The notes under the pieces are model-generated. The model saw only the letters and a list, made by a program, of their open reading frames with translations. It ran no database searches and was not told the DNA's origin. A program made the position numbers and the translations under genes. 64,000 bases of DNA from Geodermatophilus amargosae (lineage in GTDB: Bacteria > Actinomycetota > Actinomycetes > Mycobacteriales > Geodermatophilaceae): the NCBI RefSeq assembly GCF_900116515.1, contig NZ_FPBA01000018.1:54210-118209 (forward strand), given 5' to 3'. Shown in pieces: positions 53,831 through 61,042 of the stretch. Each line of letters opens with the position of its first letter. The stretch's first letter is position 1.

Positions 53831-54994
53831 ATGGAGAAGATCAGCGAGCGCCTGCTCAGCTGGGCGTCGATCCTCGAGGACTCGACCCGCGAGCAGGCCG
53901 AGCGCACCGCCTCGCTCCCGTTCATCCACCCGCACGTGGCGCTCATGCCCGACGCGCACCTGGGCCTCGGCGCGACCGTCGGCTCGGTCATCCCGACCGA
54001 CGGCGCGATCATCCCGGCCGCGGTCGGGGTGGACATCGGCTGCGGGATGATGGCCGTCCGCACCCAGTTCACCGGCGACGACGTCCGCGGCCGGAACCTG
54101 TCCACGCTGCACGAGCAGGTCTACCGCGCGATCCCGCTGTCGGCCGGCCGCTACAACAAGAAGGTGCGCGAGACGGCGGCAGCACGCGTCGAGGAGCTGC
54201 GGAGCCTGCCCGGCGCGGCGCAGGCCGACGGGGTCGCGCCGAACTGGCCGCAGCAGCTCGGCTCGCTGGGCTCGGGCAACCACTTCATCGAGGTCTCCCT
54301 CGACGAGGCCGACCGGGTGTGGCTGTTCCTGCACTCGGGCTCCCGCGGCGTGGGCAACAAGCTGGCCACCAAGCACATCCGGATCGCGCAGGAGCGCACC
54401 CGGGCGCGCGGCGTCGAGGTCCCCGACCGGGACCTCGCCTACCTCGAGGAGGGCGAGCCGCAGTTCGACTCCTACGTCGAGGCGCTGCGCTGGGCACAGC
54501 GGTTCGCCGCGCTCAACCGCGAGGAGATGATGGACCGGGTCGCCGACCAGGTGTCGCGCTTCCTCGCCGAGGAGGTGCACCGGGCGCAGGTCGTCCAGTG
54601 CCACCACAACTACACCGAGCGGGAGACGCACGACGGCCGCGAGGTGTGGCTGTCCCGCAAGGGGGCCATCTCCGCGCGCACCGGCCAGTGGGGGCTCATC
54701 CCGGGCTCGATGGGCGCCGCGTCCTACGTGGTCGTCGGCAAGGGCGACGCCGCGGCGCTGATGTCGGCGCCGCACGGCGCCGGGCGAGCGTTCTCCCGGT
54801 CGGCCGCCCGCAAGCGGTTCAGCCGGGCCGACCTCGACCGGCGGATGCAGGGCATTGCCTGGGGCCGCTCGGACGCCTTCCTCGACGAGCACCCCAATGC
54901 GTACAAGAGCATCGACGTCGTCATGGCCGACGCCGCCGACCTGGTCGAGGTGCGGCACACGCTGCGCCAGGTGGTGAACGTCAAGGGCGACTAG
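53831..54994 (+). CDS. rtcB: RtcB-family RNA ligase
   Basis: RtcB joins RNA 2',3'-cyclic phosphate or 3'-phosphate ends to 5'-OH ends using GTP and manganese. The 387-residue protein has MPDAHLGLGATVGSVIP, the metal Cys71 in VGVDIGCGMMAV, GSGNHFIEV, HSGSRGVGNK, QCHHNYTERE and the guanylylated His315 in SAPHGAGRAFSR. It is somewhat shorter than E. coli RtcB (408). No archease or RtcA gene is nearby. AAAGGA precedes the ATG. A palindrome of the 47.5-kb family follows the stop. Confidence 0.94.
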   Translation: MEKISERLLSWASILEDSTREQAERTASLPFIHPHVALMPDAHLGLGATVGSVIPTDGAIIPAAVGVDIGCGMMAVRTQFTGDDVRGRNLSTLHEQVYRAIPLSAGRYNKKVRETAAARVEELRSLPGAAQADGVAPNWPQQLGSLGSGNHFIEVSLDEADRVWLFLHSGSRGVGNKLATKHIRIAQERTRARGVEVPDRDLAYLEEGEPQFDSYVEALRWAQRFAALNREEMMDRVADQVSRFLAEEVHRAQVVQCHHNYTERETHDGREVWLSRKGAISARTGQWGLIPGSMGAASYVVVGKGDAAALMSAPHGAGRAFSRSAARKRFSRADLDRRMQGIAWGRSDAFLDEHPNAYKSIDVVMADAADLVEVRHTLRQVVNVKGD

Positions 54995-55006
54995 TGCCTC
55001 CGCCAC

Positions 55007-55044
55007 GCTCGTGCTCTGCCCACAGGGGTGGGCAGAGCACGAGC
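55007..55044. repeat. Inverted repeat, family member 2
   Basis: 17-bp perfect arms around a 4-nt loop, 12 nt after the rtcB stop. The core CGTGCTCTGCCCAC / GTGGGCAGAGCACG is identical to the element at 47474-47523, which also begins 12 nt after a stop codon. The arms diverge outside the core but each copy keeps its own complementarity. Confidence 0.8.
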
Positions 55045-55090
55045 TCGCCGGACCCTTCCCCGTGGGGCGGCCGGGGAGGACAGTCGCCGC

Positions 55091-55180
55091 GTGGACGTCG
55101 AGTCGCTGCGCTACGTCCTGACCCTCCGCCGCCCGCTGGTGGCGGCCTTCCGGGAGGCGGCCACCGCAGTCGCCGGCTGA
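55091..55180 (+). CDS. 29-residue ORF, possible remnant
   Basis: GTG-initiated frame reading VDVESLRYVLTLRRPLVAAF, then ending in an Ala-rich tail. The LRRPLVAAF segment recalls the N-terminus of enolase-superfamily proteins such as o-succinylbenzoate synthase, but there is too little sequence to assign. GGGGAGGAC lies upstream. It may be a degraded gene end or chance. Confidence 0.25.
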   Translation: MDVESLRYVLTLRRPLVAAFREAATAVAG

Positions 55181-55287
55181 CCGGATCCTTGCCGATCCGG
55201 CGGATGATCCGGCCGGTCCCCCGGTGGTGGAGTGGCGCTGAGGAGCCGGCGCCGAGGCCGGCTCCCGACGTCGGGGAGGTCCCGGTC

Positions 55288-56736
55288 ATGGCCCAGCAGC
55301 GCACCCTCGTCACCGGCGGGCACGTCGTCTCGATGGACCCCGCGATCGGCGACCTGCCGGTCGGGGACGTGCTCGTCGAGGACGGCGTGATCGTCGCCGT
55401 CGCCCCGGCGGTCCCGGCCGGCGACGCGGAGGTCGTCGACGCGACCGGGCACGTCGTCCTGCCCGGGCTGATCGACACCCACCGGCACACCTGGCAGTCG
55501 GTCGTCCGCGGCATCTGTGCCGACTGGACGCTCGGCGACTACTACTTCGGCATCCGGCTGGCGATCTCCCCGGCGATGACGCCCGAGGACGTGCGGCTCG
55601 GCCAGCTGGTCGGCGGTGCCGACGCCCTCAACGCCGGGGTCACGACGCTGCTGGACTTCTCGCACACCAACAACACCCCCGACCACTTCGACGCCGCGGT
55701 GACCGGGATCCGCGAGTCCGGTGTCCGGGCGGCGCACTGCCACGGCTTCTTCGAGAGCCGCCCCGCCGAGCCGCGGTTCGGCACGCACGCCGACCGGGTC
55801 CGCGACTTCGCCCGGCTGGCCGAGCGGCACTTCCCGGGCCGCGACGGGCTGGTCACGCTCGGCGTCTCGCTGAGCGAGGTGTTCGGCCAGCCGTGGCAGC
55901 AGACGGTCGAGGAGCTGACCCTGGCCCGCGAGTACGGCGCGCTGGTGGTCAACCACACCGGCTGCGTGTGGGGCAGCTGCGTGACCGGCGGCATCCGCGA
56001 GCTCGACGCCGCCGGCCTGCTCGGCCCCGACATCGTGCACGTGCACTGCAACACCCTCGACGACGACGAGTGGACGGCGCTGGCCCGCAGCGGCGGCAAG
56101 GTGTCCATCTCGGTGGAGACCGAGCTCAACATGGGCATGGGCCGCCCGGTGTTCGAGCGCTGCCGCCGGCACGGGCTGGCGCCGACGCTGTCGGCCGACG
56201 TCATCTCGCTCAACAGCGGCGACCTGTGGCACCAGATGCGCTTCGGCCTCGGCTTCGACCGCTGGGACGCCACGCACGCGGACAACCTCGCCGGCCGGAT
56301 GCCCGAGACCGTGACGACGACCGCCCGCGACGCGCTCACCTGGACGACGGTCAACGCCGCCGACGCGATGGGCATGGGTGACCGCATCGGCTCGCTCACC
56401 CCGGGCAAGCGCGCCGACCTCGTGCTGGTGGGCGGCCCGTCGTTCGAGACGTCGCCGCGGCCGGACGTCGTCGGCTCGCTGGTCTTCCAGACGACGGTCG
56501 CCGACGTGCGGACGGTCCTGGTGGACGGCCGGGTGGTCAAGCAGGACGGGGTGCTCGTCGACCACGACCTGCGGGCGCTCACCCGGCAGGCCGAGGCCGC
56601 GTGCGAAGGGGTGCTGCAGCGGGTGGCCGACAACGGCCAGACGCTGCCCGGCACCCCCGGGAACGGGTGGGAGCTGATGGAGCCACTGTTCCAGGCCAAC
56701 CGCCCGCAACCGGCCGCGCCGGCCGCCAGGTCCTAG
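55288..56736 (+). CDS. ATZ/TRZ-type amidohydrolase
   Basis: A 482-residue metal-dependent hydrolase of the amidohydrolase superfamily. The first metal pair is His65/His67 in LIDTHRHTWQ, then LDFSHTNNTPDHFDAA, IVHVHCNTLDDDEW (His), ETELNMGMG and LSADVISLNSGD (Asp), with a C-terminal KRADLVLV strand. This pattern fits deaminases or chlorohydrolases of the ATZ/TRZ, cytosine/8-oxoguanine deaminase type. GGGGAGG precedes the ATG. It is followed directly by an SMP-30 lactonase gene, suggesting one catabolic pathway. Confidence 0.88.
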   Translation: MAQQRTLVTGGHVVSMDPAIGDLPVGDVLVEDGVIVAVAPAVPAGDAEVVDATGHVVLPGLIDTHRHTWQSVVRGICADWTLGDYYFGIRLAISPAMTPEDVRLGQLVGGADALNAGVTTLLDFSHTNNTPDHFDAAVTGIRESGVRAAHCHGFFESRPAEPRFGTHADRVRDFARLAERHFPGRDGLVTLGVSLSEVFGQPWQQTVEELTLAREYGALVVNHTGCVWGSCVTGGIRELDAAGLLGPDIVHVHCNTLDDDEWTALARSGGKVSISVETELNMGMGRPVFERCRRHGLAPTLSADVISLNSGDLWHQMRFGLGFDRWDATHADNLAGRMPETVTTTARDALTWTTVNAADAMGMGDRIGSLTPGKRADLVLVGGPSFETSPRPDVVGSLVFQTTVADVRTVLVDGRVVKQDGVLVDHDLRALTRQAEAACEGVLQRVADNGQTLPGTPGNGWELMEPLFQANRPQPAAPAARS

Positions 56737-56746
56737 GGTCCGCGTC

Positions 56747-57646
56747 ATGGCGGAGCGGACGGTCAGGACGGTGCTCACCGGCGGCGGCTTCTTCGAGGGC
56801 CCGCGCTGGCACGACGGCACGTGGTGGGTGTCGGACTTCTACCGGCACACGGTCAGCCGGGTGAGCGCCGACGGGCAGGAGACCGTGCAGTTCGAGGTGC
56901 CCGGGCAGCCCTCGGGCATGGGCTGGCTGCCCGACGGCTCGCTGGTCGTCGTCTCGATGAAGACCCACGAGGTGCTGCGCTGGGACGGCTCGTCGCTGTC
57001 GACGTACGCCGACCTGTCGGAGCACTGCGGCGGGCACCTCAACGACCTCGTCGTCGACGCGGCCGGGCACGTGTTCGCGGGCGACTTCGGCTACGACCTC
57101 ATGGGCGGCGGCGCCGTCTCCACCGCGTCGCTGAAGCGGATCGACCCCGACGGCAGCGTGTCGGTGGCCGCCGAGGGGCTGCAGTTCCCCAACGGCTCGG
57201 TGATCACCCCCGACGGCGGCACGCTGGTCGTCGGGGAGACCCTCGGCAACCGTTACACCGCCTTCGACCTGGCGCCCGACGGGTCGCTGACCGACCGCCG
57301 CGTGTGGGCGTCGCTCGGGCCGGAGGTCACGGGCGCGACGACCGAGGAGGTGCTCGGCCAGCTCGCCGTCGCCCCGGACGGCTGCGCCCTCGACGCCGAC
57401 GGCTGCATCTGGGCGGCCGACGCCGTCGGCGGGCGGGTGGTGCGGGTGGCGGAGGGCGGCGAGGTCGTCGACGCCGTCGCCGCACCCGGGGACCTGGGCG
57501 TGTACGCCTGCATGCTCGGCGGCGAGGACGGCCGGACGCTGCTGATGTGCGCCGCGCCGGACTTCTACGAGCACAACCGCGTGCCGGTGCGCGAGGCGGT
57601 GCTGCTGGCCACCGAGGTCGAGGTCCCGCACGCCGGCCTGCCGTGA
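56747..57646 (+). CDS. SMP-30/gluconolactonase-family protein
   Basis: A 299-residue six-bladed propeller protein with FFEGPRWHDGTWWVSDFYR (metal Glu near residue 15), HLNDLVVDAAGHVFAGDFGY (Asn, Asp), LQFPNGSVITPDGGTLVVGE (Asn) and DADGCIWAADAVGG (Asp). These metal-binding positions fit calcium/zinc-dependent lactonases. TAGGGT, which includes the stop codon of the preceding gene, lies 7 nt before ATG 56747, so it may also have a leaderless promoter of its own. Confidence 0.9.
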   Translation: MAERTVRTVLTGGGFFEGPRWHDGTWWVSDFYRHTVSRVSADGQETVQFEVPGQPSGMGWLPDGSLVVVSMKTHEVLRWDGSSLSTYADLSEHCGGHLNDLVVDAAGHVFAGDFGYDLMGGGAVSTASLKRIDPDGSVSVAAEGLQFPNGSVITPDGGTLVVGETLGNRYTAFDLAPDGSLTDRRVWASLGPEVTGATTEEVLGQLAVAPDGCALDADGCIWAADAVGGRVVRVAEGGEVVDAVAAPGDLGVYACMLGGEDGRTLLMCAAPDFYEHNRVPVREAVLLATEVEVPHAGLP

Positions 57647-57668
57647 GCCGTGCCGGGGCGGGTGGCGG

Positions 57669-57971
57669 CTATCCGGGCCGGCCGCGCCCGCCGGGGGTAC
57701 GCCGCTGCGACATGTCGTAGCTGGCGACCAGCTCGAGCAGGAAGTCCGACGCCGCCTGGGCCACGGCGGGGACCTCGTCGGCGGGGGTGTCGCGCAGCAC
57801 TTCGATGAGGACGTCGTGGTGCACCCGGACGACCTCCAGGAGGCTGATGTCCGCGGCGAGCGCGGCACGCCCCAGCTGGTAGCCGGCGGCGAGCGCCGAC
57901 TCCTCAGGGCGGCCCAGGTGGCGGAGGAAGGCCGCCCGGTGGTCGCGGTGGAGGTCGTCGATGGTGGTCAC
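57669..57971 (-). CDS. Stand-alone RsbU N-terminal-like domain
   Basis: A 100-residue all-helical protein matching the N-terminal, RsbT-binding domain of RsbU phosphatases: DDLHRDHRAAFLRHLGRPEE, AAGYQLGRAALAADISLLEVV and VHHDVLIEVL. The PP2C catalytic domain that normally follows is absent; the protein ends after a short Arg/Gly tail. GTG 57971 overlaps the rsbS stop as GTGA. It could titrate or dock the switch kinase domain, or act with a phosphatase encoded elsewhere. Confidence 0.72.
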   Translation of the reverse strand: MTTIDDLHRDHRAAFLRHLGRPEESALAAGYQLGRAALAADISLLEVVRVHHDVLIEVLRDTPADEVPAVAQAASDFLLELVASYDMSQRRTPGGRGRPG

Positions 57972-58357
57972 CGGGCCGGGCCGATCGACGCGCCGGCCGT
58001 CGCGGCGAGGTGGGTCAGTCCCTCCTCCAGGTCCAGCGCCGTCACCAGGGACCCGGTGTCCATGCCGAGCTGGACGATGACGAAGGCGACGTCGGGCTGG
58101 ATGCCGACGACGACCGTCTGCGCGCCCCGCAGCCGGGCCATCTCGGCGATGCCGCGCAGGGTGCGGGTGGCGAAGGAGTCGACGACGTCGAGCGCCGCGA
58201 CGTCGATGATGACGCCCTTGGCGCGGTCGCGGCCGATCCGGTCGATCAGGTCCTCCCGGAACCGCTCCAGCTGCGAGTCGTCCAGGGCGGTGTGGATGGA
58301 GGCGATCAGGATGGAGCCCTGCCGCAGGATGGAGAACAGCCGTGGACCGGACGTCAT
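57968..58357 (-). CDS. rsbS: Stressosome STAS protein RsbS
   Basis: A 129-residue single STAS domain with FSILRQGSILIASIHTALDD at the start, as in RsbS. The phosphorylation site is ALDVVDSFATRTL with Ser61 at the position of B. subtilis RsbS Ser59. RsbS and RsbR co-assemble into the stressosome core and hold RsbT until phosphorylated. ATG 58357 overlaps the rsbR stop as ATGA. Confidence 0.93.
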   Translation of the reverse strand: MTSGPRLFSILRQGSILIASIHTALDDSQLERFREDLIDRIGRDRAKGVIIDVAALDVVDSFATRTLRGIAEMARLRGAQTVVVGIQPDVAFVIVQLGMDTGSLVTALDLEEGLTHLAATAGASIGPAR

Positions 58358-59268
58358 GGCATCGGCGCCCCGTCCGGGCGTGACGGCGCGTAGCCCAGCA
58401 TCCGCTCGGCCTCCTCGAGGCCGCCCTGCAGGTCGCCGATCGTGGCCATCTTGCTGAGGTCGACACCGATGGTGACCAGGGTCTGGGCGATGTCCGGCGA
58501 CAGCCCGGTGATGATCACGCTGGCGCCCATCAGCCGGGACGCGTCGACGGTCTGCACGAGGTGGTTGGCCACCGTCTCGTCCATGCCGGGCACCCCGGTG
58601 ATGTCGATGACGACGACCTTGGCGCGGTGCGTGCGGATGCCGCCGAGCAGCTGCACGGTCAGCTGCCGGGCGCGCTCGCGGTCGAGGACCCCGATGATCG
58701 GCAGGATCAGCAGCCGCTCGCGGACGGGCAGCACCGGCGTCGACAGCTCCCGGATGGAGTCCTGCTGCTGCCGGATGACCCGCTCGCGCTCGTCGACGAA
58801 GCTGACCGCGACGGTGTTGGCGATGCGGTTGGCGGCCGGCTCGTAGGCGTCCAGGACCCGGTTGAGCATGCCGAAGTCGCGCTGGTACTTCTCGAACAGC
58901 GAGCGGGCGAGCACGTCGCGCAGCAGCAGCACGATGCCGACGACCTCGTGGGTCTCCACGCCCCGCGGGATGATCCGCTCGGAGAGGTCCCGGGCGTACT
59001 GCTGCAGCGCCGCCACGCTGCCGGTCTCCAGCACCTCCACGTAGTTGTCGTAGACCGAGGTGGTCTCGGCCGACATCTCCTGGCTGGTCATGGCCTGCAG
59101 CAGGTTCTCCTCCCGGATGCGGGACACCCACTCCTGGCGGAGCTTCGTGCGGTGCTCGCGCAGGTGCGCGACGAGCTCGGGGAGGAGGGCCTCCTCGTCC
59201 CCGTCCAACGGCCGCGGCGCCTCGCTCCGGGCCACCCCGCGCGGGCCCTCGTCGTGCGTGCCGGTCAT
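58354..59268 (-). CDS. rsbR: Stressosome co-antagonist RsbR (RsbRD-type N-terminus plus STAS)
   Basis: A 304-residue protein. Residues about 30-165 form a helical RsbRD-type N-terminal sensor region (LREHRTKLRQEWVSRI, ERIIPRGVETHEVVGIVLLL in parts). Residues 170-290 form a STAS domain (LSTPVLPVRERLLILPIIG, VVVIDITGVPGMDETVANHL, IITGLSPDIAQTLVTIG). At the usual phospho-Thr position after the Asp, this protein has Glu231 followed by Thr232, and the first site region reads GVLDRERA. No heme or flavin motif is visible. ATG 59268 overlaps the fusion-gene stop. Confidence 0.92.
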   Translation of the reverse strand: MTGTHDEGPRGVARSEAPRPLDGDEEALLPELVAHLREHRTKLRQEWVSRIREENLLQAMTSQEMSAETTSVYDNYVEVLETGSVAALQQYARDLSERIIPRGVETHEVVGIVLLLRDVLARSLFEKYQRDFGMLNRVLDAYEPAANRIANTVAVSFVDERERVIRQQQDSIRELSTPVLPVRERLLILPIIGVLDRERARQLTVQLLGGIRTHRAKVVVIDITGVPGMDETVANHLVQTVDASRLMGASVIITGLSPDIAQTLVTIGVDLSKMATIGDLQGGLEEAERMLGYAPSRPDGAPMP

Positions 59269-60344
59269 CGCTCTCCCACCCACTTCGTCATCGTCACGGT
59301 CGTGCCGCGACCCACCTCGGACACGATCGCGAACTCGTCCATGAGCCGCCGGGCGCCGGGCAGTCCCAGCCCGAGCCCGTCGTACGTGCTGTAGCCGTCG
59401 CGCAGGGCCCGGTCGACGTCGGGGATCCCCGGGCCGACGTCCCGCGCGACGATGCGGATGCCCCGCCGCGGTTCCTCCAGGACCTCGATCACGACCTCAC
59501 CGGCGTCGGCGAACTTGACGATGTTGCGGGTCACCTCGGACACGGCGGTGGCGATCGCGGTCAGGTCGGTCGGAGGGAAGCCGACGCCGGACGCAACCTC
59601 GCGGGCGGCCGAGCGGGCGGCGACGACGTCGGCGTCGGACTGCACGGGGACGCGCACGTCGGCCTCGCGGGCCCGGCCCCGCCCCATCAGGGGTTCGCTG
59701 AGCCGGGCGCAGAGGTCGCACTCGAGCAGGTGCCGGGCGGCGTCGACCTCGCGCTGCCGGCGGCGGTCGCCGCCGGAGATCGCCAGCAGCACCGGCCGGC
59801 ACCGGTCGGTGGGGGGCTCGGTCCGCTCGACGGCGAGCAGGTACTCCACCCGCAGCCGCGCGCGGGTCCGGTTGAGCTGGGCGGCCACCGCGCCTGCCGT
59901 GGACCCCAGCTCCGCCGCCAGCGACCGGGTGTCCTGCCCGGAGACCTCGTGGGCGAGCAGGGTGGCGCGCTCGCGGTCGGTCAGCCGGGTCAGGGCCTCG
60001 GCGACCGCCTGCCGGTCCTCCTGCACGAGGACGTCCTCGTCCGGCGCCTCCGGCGGCCGGAGGTCGACGACCCGGTGCTGGTTGCGTCGCTGGCGGTCCT
60101 GGTCCCGCCAGAGCGAGGCGACGACGTTGCGCGCCGTCACGATGGCGTAGGGCTCGAGCATCCCCGGCTCCACCCGCCCCGACGCGGCGAGCACCCGGGT
60201 CAGCGTCTCCTGCACGAGGTCGTCCGCGGTCGCCCGGTCCGGGACCCGGGAGGCGACGATCCGCCGGACGAGGGGGATCAGCGCCGTGATCTCGGCGGGC
60301 GACGGCCGGTCCCGGGAGGAGTCGGCCCGCCCCGCGGCGGCCAT
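59265..60344 (-). CDS. Sigma factor - zinc motif - RsbT switch kinase fusion protein
   Basis: A 359-residue fusion. Residues about 20-85: ECF-like sigma region 2 (ADDLVQETLTRVLAASGR, ARNVVASLWRDQDRQRR). Residues 112-170: sigma region 4 helix-turn-helix (LTDRERATLLAHEVSGQD, AGAVAAQLNRTRARLR). Residues 182-220: zinc anti-sigma motif, with His205, Cys209 and Cys212 as HxxxCxxC and Cys182 upstream. Residues 228-359: complete RsbT-type HATPase with SEVTRNIVKFA (Asn274), RDVGPGIPDVD, DGYSTYDGLGLGLPGARRLM and GRGTTVTM. It would link stressosome output directly to a sigma domain. It heads a four-gene operon with 4-nt overlaps. TAGCTT (minus strand) close to the start may be its -10. Confidence 0.9.
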   Translation of the reverse strand: MAAAGRADSSRDRPSPAEITALIPLVRRIVASRVPDRATADDLVQETLTRVLAASGRVEPGMLEPYAIVTARNVVASLWRDQDRQRRNQHRVVDLRPPEAPDEDVLVQEDRQAVAEALTRLTDRERATLLAHEVSGQDTRSLAAELGSTAGAVAAQLNRTRARLRVEYLLAVERTEPPTDRCRPVLLAISGGDRRRQREVDAARHLLECDLCARLSEPLMGRGRAREADVRVPVQSDADVVAARSAAREVASGVGFPPTDLTAIATAVSEVTRNIVKFADAGEVVIEVLEEPRRGIRIVARDVGPGIPDVDRALRDGYSTYDGLGLGLPGARRLMDEFAIVSEVGRGTTVTMTKWVGER

Positions 60345-60416
60345 GGCGGAAAGCTACGCCGCGCGCTCCCGCCGCGCCTCCCCTCCCGTTCCCGTTCTCC
60401 GGGGGGAAGCGCCTGC

Positions 60417-60698
60417 TCAGCACCGCGGCGCGGTCGGCGGCCGGCGGACGGGCCGCACCCCGAGCCCCGCGAGGATCCGCGCGCCCCGGCGCCGGCGCTC
60501 GCGGGCACGCTCGCGCAGCAGGTCTCCCAGCACCGGGTTGGCCGACGCCGCGGCGCGGCGCTCGAGGAGCTGCGCCGCGGCCAGGTGGGTCGCCGCCCGG
60601 CGGAGTGCCTCCACGTGCTCCAGCCGCTCCTGCGGCTGCCGGGGGGCCGGGACCCCGGGGGCCACCGCCCGGTCCGCACTCGTCCTGCTCGTCGTCAT
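60417..60698 (-). CDS. Small Arg/Ala-rich helical protein, function unknown
   Basis: A 93-residue product with a central amphipathic helix (ERLEHVEALRRAATHLAAAQLLERR) described in part, then LGDLLRERARERRRRG and a Pro/Arg tail. GAGGCGAG precedes ATG 60698. It lies 72 nt upstream of the sigma-RsbT fusion gene on the same strand and could be co-transcribed with the stressosome operon. No family recognised. Confidence 0.6.
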   Translation of the reverse strand: MTTSRTSADRAVAPGVPAPRQPQERLEHVEALRRAATHLAAAQLLERRAAASANPVLGDLLRERARERRRRGARILAGLGVRPVRRPPTAPRC

Positions 60699-61042
60699 GG
60701 CGCGTCTCGCCTCCCTCGGTCCCCCCGCACCGGTGACGACGCCGTGCAGGGGCCGGGATGACGCGCCGCGCCGGGACGCCTGCCCGGGTGCTCGCGCGGA
60801 GTGCGACGCGAGGCGGACGCACGTGGCGCCGGTGCATGACGCGGAGGTCCCGCGCCTCCTCCGGCCACGGACCCCGGCCCGCCGCGGGACCGGCCCGCCG
60901 CCCGGGGCCGGCTCCGCGTCATGTGGACCGGACCGGCGCCTCTTCAGTCCGTGGGCCGGTGCCGCCCCCGATGCCCCTGCCCCCGGGAAGGGACGGCACC
61001 GGTCCGCGTGCGCGACCCCGGCGCGAGACCGGCACGGTGTCG
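60699..61042. other. 344-nt stretch without a convincing gene
   Basis: This lies between the start of the 93-residue gene and the stop of the PASTA-protein gene, both minus strand. Frames here lack ribosome binding sites and typical codon positions. Any promoter for the 93-residue gene and the stressosome operon should be at the left end. I see no hairpin strong enough to call. Confidence 0.45.
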
